Below, piece by piece: positions 26,630-36,130 of a DNA stretch of 64,000 nucleotides. The number at the start of each line of letters is the position of its first letter. Position 1 is the first letter of the stretch. Made by a program: the position numbers and the translations under genes. The notes beneath the pieces are model-generated. The model was given only the letters and a program-made list of their open reading frames with translations. It had not been told where the DNA came from and ran no database searches. The DNA comes from an uncultured candidate division Zixibacteria bacterium. GTDB lineage: Bacteria > Zixibacteria > MSB-5A5 > SM1-73. The DNA lies in NCBI GenBank assembly GCA_903908285.1, contig CAIVRH010000015.1:122746-186745 (forward strand). The letters are read 5' to 3'.

Positions 26630-28999
26630 ATGGCAAGAATAAACGAAGCAACTGATACCGATTTAAAAGTCATTGAAGGACTAAAAAAACTCGGTTGGAA
26701 TCCGGGTGACACTTTGCTTTATCAACAGGAATACTCTTTGATACCTGAACAACAGAAGATTTTTGAAGGCAGAAAAAGCATAAAACCAGATATCACCCTT
26801 ACAGACCTTAATGGTAACATAGTGGCAGTCTTTGAGAATAAATTTGAAGACGAGAAAAAAGCCCTAATAAAACTCCGTACCCTATATGCCACTGTATTGA
26901 AACCACGTTTTCTTTATGCATGTTCTCCTGAGAGAATTCTTTTTTACGACACTGAGTGGAAGGGGCTTGATGCCGGAGAATTTCACCAGGTGAACTCCTT
27001 CATGTCGCTTGAAGAAATGCTCTTAAAAGTGGAGCAGGCGAAAAAAATCAACTTGGATCGCGAAATACATATTGAAAAGAATATTGCGGGTGGTATCAAC
27101 CCAAGCTGTGGTAAAGAAACCTATTTTCAGGTTGAATGTATCGAAGCACTTCTGCATAAATATAAAGAAGGTAAGCAAAAGATGCTTGTACATATGGCTA
27201 CAGGGCTCGGTAAAACAAGAACTATGGTTGCTTTTGTCAAAGCCCTTCTGGAATATAATATGGCAAAACGTGTTCTCTTTGTAGCGGATAGAGTAATGCT
27301 AGCAGATCAGGCGCTAACTGATGGGTTTTCATTGATTAGTAAACAGTTCTCTCCCGTTCGAATTACCTCTTCTAATTATCGGCAATACAAAAACGCTCAG
27401 ATTCACATCGTTGTGATAGACACGTTAGAGAATATTTTTCAGGATATCCCGAATACTTTTTACGACCTAATAATTGTTGATGAATGTCACCGTTCCATAA
27501 ATATTAACCGCAAATTGATATTTGATCATTTCCTATGCCCACAAGTTGGGTTGACTGCTACCCCACGGAAAGCAATTGCCGCGAAAGGTAAAGACATTTC
27601 TGAAGAAGACCTTGCCATCTTGGATACCTATAAATTATTTGGGTGCGAAACTGGCGAGCCCGATTATCAATTCGATTTAGCTCGGGGGATTGATGAGGGA
27701 TTTTTGGCCCCCTATTCCGTACTGTCCATCGAAACAGAACTAACTAAATTGGCACGTGAGAAAGGTGTAGAATTTAGTTATGTACTTGACCCTGACGAAC
27801 GAAAGAAGATCGAACTTGATCATACAAAAAAGTTGATGTTAGAACAACTTGAGCGAAAATATATATCTGAAGATCGCTGTTTGCGCATTGCAGAAGAGAT
27901 AAAAGCAAATTCCACGTATGGCGAAAAGGTTCTTCTTTTTGGAGCCAGTCAACCCCATTGCACTATGCTTGCTAAAGCAATAAATAAGGTCTTTGCAACA
28001 TCTGAAGACGAAGCCAGTCCAAGATATGCCGAAGCAATTATTTCTGATAACAATGACCTGAATGCCACTTTTAAGAAATGGTTCAAGGATATCAGCCATA
28101 AACCTTTTATTGCAGTATCAGTCGATATTATGGGGACGGGGGTTGATATTCCCTGTATTCGCTATATCGCTTTTGCCACCATAACAAAATCAGTGGGTAA
28201 ATATGTACAGATGCTTGGACGTGGCACGCGCCTTGACCCAAAATCAGGTAAATTCAGCTTCAAGGTTCTTGATTTCGTCGGCTTGTGCACAGCAATGGAG
28301 GATAACGGTAATGGTACACCGAAGGAAAACAAACACATAGTAAAGGGAAAGGGTGGCGGTGGTCCGGGCCCCGGGCCAGGACCAAGAGGAGAATGGTTTA
28401 TTATCGATAATCCCGATCCTGCTCACCTTATCCAGCGTGTTTATATTCACGGCGATACGATAAAAGTAATCGATAATATCCCTATAGAACGAGCGCGAGC
28501 TTTGTTTGAAGAGGAATTGCAGAAAACAGACGAACCAAGATTAGTTGCTCTTAAAAACAAAGTCGAAAATAACAAAGAATACGCTCCTAGTGAACAAGAA
28601 GTAGAAGCCATTAAGAATTGGGCGAAAAATCCAGAGGTCTATCTTGACGAAGGCCAATTGCAGAAGGTATATGATTTTGGGCAAGGTTCTATTTGGGACT
28701 TTTTCCTCCACGCTTTACGCATAAAGAAAATCCCAAGTCCGAGAGAACGCATAGAACGAGGTTTTGAGTCATACATTAAAACCTATAATTTCAATGATAA
28801 ACAAATCCAGATATTACGAGATCTTAAGGATATAGTCGCCGAAAATATAGCTGCAAAAAAGAAATTCAATCCACAGGAAATATTCAATAATCCAGTTTAT
28901 GCCCGAATTATCGGGGCTGATTATCAGGAAGTAAACCAGAAGTTTGATAATCTTTTACCTAAAATTTTTGAAGAATTACAAGCTACATTTAACGCTTAA
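26630..28999 (+). CDS. hsdR: Type I restriction enzyme R subunit
   Basis: A 789-residue restriction motor. Residues 1-150 form the nuclease domain, with PD at 53-54 and E-N-K at 69-71 making the PD-(D/E)xK site. The SF2 helicase domain follows, with Walker A ATGLGKT (190-196), DECH (284-287), GLTATPRKA, and motif VI MLGRGTRLDP. A glycine/proline-rich linker (GKGGGGPGPGPGPRG) precedes the C-terminal domain that contacts the methyltransferase. It is shorter than the 1000-residue EcoKI type and fits the EcoEI-like group. No strong ribosome-binding site is seen. Stop and next start are five bases apart, so it forms an operon with the M-S gene. AT-rich, consistent with horizontal acquisition. Confidence 0.94.
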   Translation: MARINEATDTDLKVIEGLKKLGWNPGDTLLYQQEYSLIPEQQKIFEGRKSIKPDITLTDLNGNIVAVFENKFEDEKKALIKLRTLYATVLKPRFLYACSPERILFYDTEWKGLDAGEFHQVNSFMSLEEMLLKVEQAKKINLDREIHIEKNIAGGINPSCGKETYFQVECIEALLHKYKEGKQKMLVHMATGLGKTRTMVAFVKALLEYNMAKRVLFVADRVMLADQALTDGFSLISKQFSPVRITSSNYRQYKNAQIHIVVIDTLENIFQDIPNTFYDLIIVDECHRSININRKLIFDHFLCPQVGLTATPRKAIAAKGKDISEEDLAILDTYKLFGCETGEPDYQFDLARGIDEGFLAPYSVLSIETELTKLAREKGVEFSYVLDPDERKKIELDHTKKLMLEQLERKYISEDRCLRIAEEIKANSTYGEKVLLFGASQPHCTMLAKAINKVFATSEDEASPRYAEAIISDNNDLNATFKKWFKDISHKPFIAVSVDIMGTGVDIPCIRYIAFATITKSVGKYVQMLGRGTRLDPKSGKFSFKVLDFVGLCTAMEDNGNGTPKENKHIVKGKGGGGPGPGPGPRGEWFIIDNPDPAHLIQRVYIHGDTIKVIDNIPIERARALFEEELQKTDEPRLVALKNKVENNKEYAPSEQEVEAIKNWAKNPEVYLDEGQLQKVYDFGQGSIWDFFLHALRIKKIPSPRERIERGFESYIKTYNFNDKQIQILRDLKDIVAENIAAKKKFNPQEIFNNPVYARIIGADYQEVNQKFDNLLPKIFEELQATFNA

Positions 29000-29004
29000 A
29001 AATT

Positions 29005-32000
29005 ATGGCAAGATCAACCGTACATTATGCCGACAACGAGACTAACAACATCCTGAAACGCCTTCACAATAAGTTGAGGCCAGCTGGAACACCAGTTGAG
29101 CGAGTTGAATATATCATTGAGTTATTACTCCTTCGCATTTTTGAAGCAAAATTAAAACAAGATGAGACGTTCGCTCCGCTCCGCAATATTTTCAAAGCCG
29201 AAAATTACCGACTGCTTTTTTCACATTTGCTTGCGCTTACAGGCGACCAGGTGTTGTCTGAACTCAATACAAATATTTTTCCATTCTACGCCTCCATTTT
29301 GACGAAAGCACGTAAGATGATAAGTGGTAACATCCCAACTAAAATTCAGGATCAATTGGTTTTAATGGAAGAAGTATTTGCCAATTCTAACTTTACCAAC
29401 AATGTGAAAGGGGGAGTCATTGCGGAAGTAATCGGTTTAGTTAATGAGATTGATGAAAAATGGATTATAAAAACCGATTTGCTTGGCGACGCTATCGAAT
29501 CCGCATTGTCAGAGACAGGAGGAACCAAGGATTTGGGACTGTACCGAACCCCTAATCATGTGCGACAGATGATGGTGCAAATGATTGATCCTGATTTTAC
29601 GGATACCATTTTCGATCCGGCCTGTGGAACAGCTGGCTTTTTGTTTGACTCCTATGAATATGTGATTGCAAAGGCTCGTCAAACAAGAAAATTCCCTCCA
29701 GAACATATTGCTAATCAGTTTTACCGTACCGGCATAGGCGGTATCGAGTATCAGGGTAGAATTCGCAAAATGGCAGCAGTAAACATGTATATCCGCGGAC
29801 TTAATCCGCACAATATCGCGCAAGGGGATAGCCTCAAGATGTATGACCCTTCGAGCGATGCCGGAAGCAGAAGCGTGGTGATTGCCAATCCCCCCTTTGG
29901 TGCGGAGCGCGACCAACCGGCGTACCCGAATGTATGGGAGGAATACTCTAAAGAATCAGAAACAACTATTCTTTTTGTGAAGCTCATGTTTGAACTCCTT
30001 AAAAAAGGTGGACGGTGTGCGGTGGTCGTTTCCGAAGGCTTTTTAACCTGGGGGCAAAACAGCGCCTGTGCTCTACGAAAATTGCTTTTGAACGAATCAA
30101 ATCTGCGAGCTATCATCGGCTTGCCTCAGGGGGTTTTTGTGTCCAAAAGCGGGCAAGGAGCCAAAACTTCTATTCTCTATTTTGAAAAAGGCGAACCGAC
30201 CGATTTTGTCTGTTGTTACAAAATAGAAAACGATGGTTTTTCGATGGGTGTGAACCGTAAGCCGATTGAGGGGAGTCAGATTCCTGAACTCTTGGAAATT
30301 TTTAAAGTAGTTAAACAAGGCAAAAAGCCAAAGGACACAAAATACAGTTTTTGTATCCCAAGAGATTGGATTGAAACCCTTGATCCGCGCGTAGCAGAGC
30401 GTATCAAAACCGAAGTCAAGGAGCGGCTTTCGGAAAAAAACAAAGCCAAACGCAAAAAACTTATGACTGATCTCGATGAGAAATTATCCAGAGGGAAAAT
30501 TAGCAAAGAAATGTATGACGAAAAACTCTGGCAGTTTGACAATGTGGTGGAATCGCAGATTGAAAATGAAGTTGCTAAGGCGATTGAAAAAGCGCACTCA
30601 TATCATTTTAATCTCCAAAACTACCGCAGTAATCTATCCGAAGACCAGATAAAAGATTGGCAGGAAGCTTTGAAAGGTGTTGAAGCTAAAAACGGATCAA
30701 CCATTGAGAAAAAATATCAGGAGCTCAAAATATCCGATCCTAAAACCGCTCTGCAAATCCTTGCTTCTTTTGATCCACAAAATGCTTTGCATGTGGATAT
30801 TACAAGGGAGTATTTGAGTAAGTTAGGTAAAGAAGAGTTGAAGAAAAATGAGAAACTGAGAAAACTGGGAATCATTCTCAAAAAAGACTTTCAATTTCCG
30901 CTTATTGAATTGGGCAAATTGATTAAACCTAAATATGAAAAGATCAAGAAAAACGAATATAATGGGGACTATGACATAATCGAAAAGATAGGCTTTGGAG
31001 ATGGCAATATCTACTTGAGAGAAACAAGAGAAACTGGAATGGATTTATATAAAGCTAACAAAAATGATTTAATCACTTCAAAGATTAACGTCCATCAGGG
31101 AGCAATTGCACTTAGTCCTGCTGATGTGGTTTGTTCTACTCATTATCAAGTTTATGAAATAAATACTTCTGAAGTAAACCCGGTGTATTTAGTCTTAGTA
31201 ATGCGAACCAGAAAGTTCCTAGACAAAATAAATTTAGAAAAAGCTGGTGGTATAAAGAACGAGGCAGGGGCAGCCTTTCTACTGGAATTTAAAATTCCTC
31301 TTCCGCCTCTCTCGATGCAAAGCCATATTGTCGAAAAGATCGAAAAGCAAAAGCAGATTATTGAGGGGGCGGAGATATTAAATGCAGTTAGAGAAATAGA
31401 TTTTGATGTGTTTAAAGATTATGAGCTAAAACACATTGAAGATTTTGCTGAATTAAATCCGAGAAAAGATATTAGTTTGAAAGAGGATGATATGGTTTCC
31501 TTTGTTCCAATGGAAGCGGTTGATGATATTACAGGAGCAATATTAAATCCCCAAGAACGGCAATTGAAAGAAGTTAATAAAGGTTATACTTATTTCAGGA
31601 ATGAGGATGTTATTTTTGCAAAAATAACTCCTTGTATGGAAAACGGTAAATCTGCGGTTGCTGAAAACTTAACAAATAAAATTGGATTTGGATCAACTGA
31701 ATTTCATGTAATCAGGGTTCTAATAAACAAGGCATTACCAAAATATATTTACTATATTTTGAGAACAAAGCATCTTCGAGAATTAGCCAAAGAAAAAATG
31801 ACTGGTGCATCGGGGCATAAAAGAGTTCCAGAAAGCTTTTTGAGAGAGTTTAAATGGCCGATTCCTCCTCTCACAACCCAACGCCAAATCGTAGAAAAAC
31901 TTGACCGCCAGATGCAGGCACTCGATGGCGTGCGACTTCTCAAAGTCGAATCAGAGAAGCAGATTGAGTTGATATTAAAACAAGTGTGGGGTGAGCAGTC

Positions 32001-32013
32001 GGTAGATCAATAG
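29005..32013 (+). CDS. Fused type I methyltransferase and specificity subunit (HsdM-HsdS)
   Basis: A 1002-residue fusion. Residues 1-165 are the HsdM N-terminal helical domain. The N6-adenine methyltransferase has motif I DPACGTAGF (204-212) and motif IV NPPF (295-298). A coiled region (about 430-560) leads to two S-type target recognition half-subunits, about 630-800 and 805-1000, each ending in a central helix after the conserved pattern PPLSMQSHIVEKIEKQ or PPLTTQRQIVEKLDRQ. In most type I systems M and S are separate. Two recognition domains imply a bipartite target. The stop codon overlaps the edge of the right inverted repeat at 32012. Confidence 0.93.
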   Translation: MARSTVHYADNETNNILKRLHNKLRPAGTPVERVEYIIELLLLRIFEAKLKQDETFAPLRNIFKAENYRLLFSHLLALTGDQVLSELNTNIFPFYASILTKARKMISGNIPTKIQDQLVLMEEVFANSNFTNNVKGGVIAEVIGLVNEIDEKWIIKTDLLGDAIESALSETGGTKDLGLYRTPNHVRQMMVQMIDPDFTDTIFDPACGTAGFLFDSYEYVIAKARQTRKFPPEHIANQFYRTGIGGIEYQGRIRKMAAVNMYIRGLNPHNIAQGDSLKMYDPSSDAGSRSVVIANPPFGAERDQPAYPNVWEEYSKESETTILFVKLMFELLKKGGRCAVVVSEGFLTWGQNSACALRKLLLNESNLRAIIGLPQGVFVSKSGQGAKTSILYFEKGEPTDFVCCYKIENDGFSMGVNRKPIEGSQIPELLEIFKVVKQGKKPKDTKYSFCIPRDWIETLDPRVAERIKTEVKERLSEKNKAKRKKLMTDLDEKLSRGKISKEMYDEKLWQFDNVVESQIENEVAKAIEKAHSYHFNLQNYRSNLSEDQIKDWQEALKGVEAKNGSTIEKKYQELKISDPKTALQILASFDPQNALHVDITREYLSKLGKEELKKNEKLRKLGIILKKDFQFPLIELGKLIKPKYEKIKKNEYNGDYDIIEKIGFGDGNIYLRETRETGMDLYKANKNDLITSKINVHQGAIALSPADVVCSTHYQVYEINTSEVNPVYLVLVMRTRKFLDKINLEKAGGIKNEAGAAFLLEFKIPLPPLSMQSHIVEKIEKQKQIIEGAEILNAVREIDFDVFKDYELKHIEDFAELNPRKDISLKEDDMVSFVPMEAVDDITGAILNPQERQLKEVNKGYTYFRNEDVIFAKITPCMENGKSAVAENLTNKIGFGSTEFHVIRVLINKALPKYIYYILRTKHLRELAKEKMTGASGHKRVPESFLREFKWPIPPLTTQRQIVEKLDRQMQALDGVRLLKVESEKQIELILKQVWGEQSVDQ

Positions 32014-32245
32014 CCCTTGGGCTCCTGTCAATATATGTGTCTGTAAGTTCTAACCCGTAGTCTCTCTTATCACCCAAAACAAATTCAATACAACTTCAGT
32101 GGTGAAAATGATAGCTCCCTAATATATGAGAGACGGAGTGTATTATACATACACCCTTTCCGAATTTACGGTATGTGTTGCTTTGTCTTAATTGAACCTT
32201 TGAACTTTTGCTCTCAAACTCTTGAACCTTTAAACTTTTCGCCAT
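32012..32245 (+). repeat. Large inverted repeat, right copy
   Basis: Reverse-complement counterpart of 13058-13329. It begins at the hsdM-hsdS stop with a short hairpin AGCCC-TT-GGGCT, followed by CTCCTGTCA, GTTCTAAC, the invariant core (about 32111-32143), TTCCGAATT and the TTGAACCTTTGAAC tract (32192-32238). Like the left copy it starts at the 3' side of a defence operon. Confidence 0.85.
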
Positions 32246-32706
32246 GGGCTTTCAAAAAACAAAAATGTCAAACGGCTCTTCCGTTATCCTGTGGAATGAC
32301 AACCTTTTATCTCAAAAGAACATTCTTTTGATGAAAAAATTTAAAAAACAAAGCCCAGTAAGGTCAGAAACGTCAGAAACACCGGTATGGTAAATCCGCT
32401 ATCTCCTTTGTTATGAACAACATAGCTCATACAGCAGGATGGCGGAGAAAGATGTAAAACAATTACTGGGAAGGTCAGAAAGGCCAGAAAGACATGTATC
32501 CGTTTGCTAAAGCAAACGGGAATAGTACCGAGCCGTCCTTCGACTTCGCTCAGGACAAGTAAAGGCTCGGCTACGCGTTTGATTGATTGAACCTTTGAAC
32601 TTTAAACTTTGATCCTTGAACGTTTTTCCCTCGACCCCTCGAATCCTTGACCCCTTGACCCCTTGAACCCTTTTCCGTAAAAAGCCAAAAGATGCGGTTA
32701 GAAAAT
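32246..32706. other. Repeat-rich intergenic region after the restriction genes
   Basis: No gene is supported. It holds short GGTCAGAAA iterations (about 32363-32378 and 32468-32484), the dispersed motif TCCTTCGACTTCGCTCAGGA (32539-32558) framed by CCGAGCC and GGCTCGG arms, and heptamer tracts of the TTGAACC / TTGACCC kind (about 32586-32670). Confidence 0.6.
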
Positions 32707-32741
32707 AAAAAGCCCTCCAATATTAAGATCGAAGGGCTTTT
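32707..32741 (-). terminator. Terminator after the duplicated-domain protein gene
   Basis: AAAAGCCCT and AGGGCTTTT form a nine-pair stem with flanking A and T runs, so it can act in both directions. It lies 31 bases beyond the stop of the gene at 32772. Confidence 0.82.
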
Positions 32742-32771
32742 ATCGAATAAACCAATTTATCGAATAAAGCG

Positions 32772-33602
32772 CTATTTCAAAACCGAACTTAAATCCATGA
32801 ACTTTTCATGCATCAGAGTCAAAGCATCGTCAATCTGTTTTTCGGTCCCTTTTTGAGCCACATCCACCAGCTGGTAAACCGCATCCTTAAGCGCCGTCCT
32901 CTTGGCTTCGAAATCATCTTTGATATCCTTGCAGCTGCTCGGAAGCTGAAATGCCATCAGGCTATCCATTTCCGCCTTCAGAACCGGCATGGTCTCTTTT
33001 ACAGACTTGTAATCCTTTGCCGGCAGCGCCTTGTGCCACAGAAAATAAAGGGTTTCATGGAAGCTGTCCAGCTGCTTTATCTCGACCATGAATACCTTGT
33101 CCAACTCCTCATATCCCCAGTGCATCTGCTCGAAGGCAGAAGCCAAAGCGGAATCCACGGTATCGGCCGCCGCCACATTATACTGGTCCACGTAAAAAGC
33201 CAAATTCTGTCTCTTGAGAAGAAAATCCTGTTTTTTCTGCTCGTCTAAATCAGTAGGAGCGGGTATCCGGATTAAAACCAGCAGCTTCTTTTGGAAGAGG
33301 GGGGCTTGTTCCCGGATGGCTTTGAAATCTTTCTTGGGATAGGCTTCGTGCCACATCGGATACAAAATCGAGTGGAAATCGTTCATCGCGTTGGCCAGCT
33401 GATTGGTCGTGTCTTGAACAGTTGAATCGGTCATAACCGGTGTTATGCTCACCGGAATATCGACTTTGGCGACACTGTCTTTCGGGGTGATAACTACTTT
33501 CTGCGCCAGCGCTTTTCCCTCAGGTCCGAAAGACCAAATCATCAATCCGGTCAAGAGAAAGGCGAAGATGGCGCCAAGCTTCAGGTTGTGGTTAAAACGC
33601 AT
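32772..33602 (-). CDS. Exported protein with two repeated helical domains, unknown function
   Basis: A 276-residue protein I cannot name. It has a signal peptide or anchor (residues 8-33, KLGAIFAFLLTGLMIWSFGPEGKALA) and two helical repeats of about 90 residues. Their opening motifs align: FHSILYPMWHEAYPKKDFKAI and FHETLYFLWHKALPAKDYKSV, each with a later M-H pair (QMHWGYEEL and LMHEKFMDL). The regularly placed histidines suggest a metal- or haem-binding four-helix bundle, but no CxxCH is present. AAGGAGG five to six bases upstream supports the start. It is the last gene of a minus-strand series, 19 bases after the Rossmann-like gene. Confidence 0.8.
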   Translation of the reverse strand: MRFNHNLKLGAIFAFLLTGLMIWSFGPEGKALAQKVVITPKDSVAKVDIPVSITPVMTDSTVQDTTNQLANAMNDFHSILYPMWHEAYPKKDFKAIREQAPLFQKKLLVLIRIPAPTDLDEQKKQDFLLKRQNLAFYVDQYNVAAADTVDSALASAFEQMHWGYEELDKVFMVEIKQLDSFHETLYFLWHKALPAKDYKSVKETMPVLKAEMDSLMAFQLPSSCKDIKDDFEAKRTALKDAVYQLVDVAQKGTEKQIDDALTLMHEKFMDLSSVLK

Positions 33603-33621
33603 CTCTACCTCCTTACAGGGT

Positions 33622-34572
33622 TTATTTATGTTTTCTGCTTTTCAATGCCCAGGCCAGAAGAGGGAGCATGATCTCGTGATGTCCGGTGAAAGTGAAACCT
33701 CTCCCGGATTTTTGGGTGGGCCGGGATACCACGTTCACATTGGGACGATAATGCTGAATCATATCGAAATTGGCGGTGGTAAAATTCTTGACCTCTCCTT
33801 TTATGTTCCGGGCTACCGACAGTGCCTTCAAGAAAACTTCCGGCAGAATCACTGCGGATCCAATATGCAAAACCACACCTCCATTATTCAATTTAACCAC
33901 CTGGTTAGCCAGAACTTTAAAATCCGCATAAGTCGCCTTTCCCACGGAAGCCGGATCAAAATTGGGATGCTGATGCACTATATCAGTTCCGAAAGCCACA
34001 TGCACGCAGGCGGGGATGTTCATCCGGTAAGCATTCGCCAGAAGACTGTATGGTTTGAACTTTGCGGCCATCTTCATAATCTTCTGGCCCAGGGCTTCTC
34101 CCATTCCCAAATCATTCTTACCGGCATAGGATGATATCCGGTTGAAAATCTCACCCGTCTGTTTAGCCATGCCGAAGGAGCCGTCTTCGATTCCCTTTTC
34201 CACCTCCTCGGAGGTCTTACCCCAGAAGGCGATCTCCAGATCATGAATTGCCCCGGCTCCGTTGGTGGAAAGCAAAGATACAAAACCCTGCTCCATTAAA
34301 TCGATCAGAATAGGGGAGAGCCCGCACTTGATGGGGTGAGCGCCCAGCATGAGGATAATCGGCTTTTTCTTACGTTTAGCGTTATAAATGGCATCGATAA
34401 GCGATCTAAAATCCTCTGCCTTCAAACATCCGGGCAGGCTTTTTAGAAAGTCATTGATATCCGAATCCGATTCAAGCGGCTTCCCAAATTTTTCGATTTG
34501 GGTTTTGCTTTTCCGGCTTTGGATCGAATACGTGCGAGCTTTTTTCAGATCAATCCGGGAATATTTTGACAT
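33622..34572 (-). CDS. Conserved Rossmann-like protein, function unknown
   Basis: About 316 residues, soluble. The central stretch IILMLGAHPIKCGLSPIL, then LLSTNGAGAIHDLEIAFWG, and GTDIVHQHPNFDP are highly patterned and suggest a nucleotide-binding alpha/beta fold faintly like deoxyhypusine synthase, though the lysine motif of that enzyme is not seen. The open frame begins at a TTG at 34581; the ATG at 34572 (MSKYSRIDLKKAR) is preferred. It lies between the DUF3108 gene and the duplicated-domain protein in a minus-strand gene series. I would not assign a reaction. Confidence 0.8.
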   Translation of the reverse strand: MSKYSRIDLKKARTYSIQSRKSKTQIEKFGKPLESDSDINDFLKSLPGCLKAEDFRSLIDAIYNAKRKKKPIILMLGAHPIKCGLSPILIDLMEQGFVSLLSTNGAGAIHDLEIAFWGKTSEEVEKGIEDGSFGMAKQTGEIFNRISSYAGKNDLGMGEALGQKIMKMAAKFKPYSLLANAYRMNIPACVHVAFGTDIVHQHPNFDPASVGKATYADFKVLANQVVKLNNGGVVLHIGSAVILPEVFLKALSVARNIKGEVKNFTTANFDMIQHYRPNVNVVSRPTQKSGRGFTFTGHHEIMLPLLAWALKSRKHK

Positions 34573-34631
34573 CAAGATCAACCAAATTGAAATTTATGTT
34601 TTCGGGTCATGCTGACATCGGAGCATTATCC

Positions 34632-35597
34632 CTAATATTTTCCTACTTCTCCCAATTTATAACTTACCAGCTCGGTGGAGATGGAGCCGATGATCACCTT
34701 GCTTTTCATCAGCACCGGCATCTTTCTCTCATCATCCGTCAACCATACGGTCAATTTGCCTTTCTGTTCAAATAACCCGGGAGTTTTGAGCAGCGGTTCC
34801 ACCACAAAACAGTTGAACTCCCCTGCCACCACCTTCACCTTTTCCTTGCGCAAAACCTTAACCTCCAGAGGATAGGTCTTCTTATCGGTATGATTGTCCA
34901 CCAGAATGGATTTACCCACCTCTAGATCCTGGGTTCTGACGAAATAGAAGGCAGAGAGAACATCCTGAACGTATTCCGGCACCTGAAATGTATCTTTCCC
35001 GCCGTTATACAATGCCAGGTGATTCTCCTGGTCAAAAGTCATGGAGACGTCGGATTTAAACTTGCCCTCCCTCAAATGTTTGTCATAACGCAGGGAATAA
35101 AGCCCGTACGATTCCATGAATGATTCCACTTTATCGTCCACTTTGAAGAAAACGGAAAAGAATTTGTTGGATTGGGCGGTGGAGACGATATGGTAGCATT
35201 TCCTCCCCTCCTCTTTCACCATATCGGGGATCTCCATTACTGCGGTTCCGGCATTGATCACACCATATCCCACCGAGAACTCCAACCTCTCCCCGGGTCC
35301 AAAAGCCCGGTTGGTGACCACTCTTTTAAGCTGTTTTTCTTCCGGCAAACGGAATTTTATCTCCATTTGAGGCGGGGTTAAAGGGGTCTCTTCGTCTAAT
35401 TTTGAATTTGTCGGGGTCAGGCTCTGCTTGGATTCGGAGGTGTCTTTCTTTTCCGGTTTAGGTGATGAAGTCTCCTGAGCAGAAATTTCCGGTATTGCAC
35501 TATATAAAAGGACACCCAGGCATATTATAGTAATCGGAAACAGTATATGCCGGAATCTAATGAAATGTACCATTTTCCCCTTCATTCCAAAATTCAT
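34632..35597 (-). CDS. DUF3108 domain protein, exported
   Basis: A 321-residue envelope protein. A hydrophobic segment (about residues 14-33, FRHILFPITIICLGVLLYSA) is a signal peptide or anchor; residues 40-95 are a polar linker; the rest is a DUF3108 beta-domain, recognised by the start ERLEFSVGYGVINAGTAVMEI and the end YPLEVKVLRKEKVKVVAGEFNC...GKLTVWLTDDERKMPVLMKSKV. The family is periplasmic and of unknown role. Its start codon overlaps the stop of the phosphatase gene by four bases, so translation is coupled. Confidence 0.88.
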   Translation of the reverse strand: MNFGMKGKMVHFIRFRHILFPITIICLGVLLYSAIPEISAQETSSPKPEKKDTSESKQSLTPTNSKLDEETPLTPPQMEIKFRLPEEKQLKRVVTNRAFGPGERLEFSVGYGVINAGTAVMEIPDMVKEEGRKCYHIVSTAQSNKFFSVFFKVDDKVESFMESYGLYSLRYDKHLREGKFKSDVSMTFDQENHLALYNGGKDTFQVPEYVQDVLSAFYFVRTQDLEVGKSILVDNHTDKKTYPLEVKVLRKEKVKVVAGEFNCFVVEPLLKTPGLFEQKGKLTVWLTDDERKMPVLMKSKVIIGSISTELVSYKLGEVGKY

Positions 35598-36130
35598 CCG
35601 GAAGCTTGAGAATTACTTTTCTCCGCCAGCTTCAAAATATCCGGGAATATTCTCTTTAGCTCTTTTTCAATCTCTTTAAAGCTTCTTTCATAATCCGCCA
35701 AATTACCCCCCACCGGATCTTTGATAAACAAAACGCCCCGATCCCGGTCTCCGTTTGACCCCAGCCGGGATTTGGGGAAAAGCTTCAAAAGAAAAGCTTT
35801 GGAAGAGGAACTCTCATCGACCTGTTTGATAAAATCAAGGTGTTCCTGGGACATGACTAAAATCAGACCGGATTCTTCCAATAGCTTTTTAGTTAATTGC
35901 CGGGAACGGTGCCGGGATAAATCCACATTCTTATCTTTAGAGACCTGAATGGCAAAAGGAGTGGCGGGCAGGTTCTCCAGACTGCTAATTCCAGCCGAGC
36001 TGACTTTTACCCACCCCTTTCCGTGATCCTTCATCATCTTTTTGAGAATCCCTTCTGCCACGGGACTGCGGCAGGTGTTGCCGGTGCAAACGAAGAGAAT
36101 TTCAAAGTTTTTCTTATCTTTTTTCTGCAT
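35594..36130 (-). CDS. Low-molecular-weight protein tyrosine phosphatase family protein
   Basis: A 178-residue cytoplasmic enzyme with the P-loop VCTGNTCRSP (C-x4-C-R-S) close to the N-terminus and the general-acid aspartate in KDPVGGNLADYE. Some family members are Sua5-linked or arginine phosphatases. The Thr in the loop (CTGNTCRS) is the residue that marks arginine phosphatase YwlE-type members, where Ile marks tyrosine phosphatases, so arginine phosphatase activity is plausible. It overlaps the DUF3108 gene by four bases. Confidence 0.88.
   Translation of the reverse strand: MQKKDKKNFEILFVCTGNTCRSPVAEGILKKMMKDHGKGWVKVSSAGISSLENLPATPFAIQVSKDKNVDLSRHRSRQLTKKLLEESGLILVMSQEHLDFIKQVDESSSSKAFLLKLFPKSRLGSNGDRDRGVLFIKDPVGGNLADYERSFKEIEKELKRIFPDILKLAEKSNSQASG

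Noticed and set aside
32014..32771. Insertion sequence remnant beside the restriction genes
   Set aside because: No transposase fragment can be read in any frame; the repeats explain the structure seen.
33622..34572. Deoxyhypusine synthase assignment
   Set aside because: Only a faint resemblance in the TNGAGAIHD region; the active-site lysine motif is not visible, so the gene is left as unknown.
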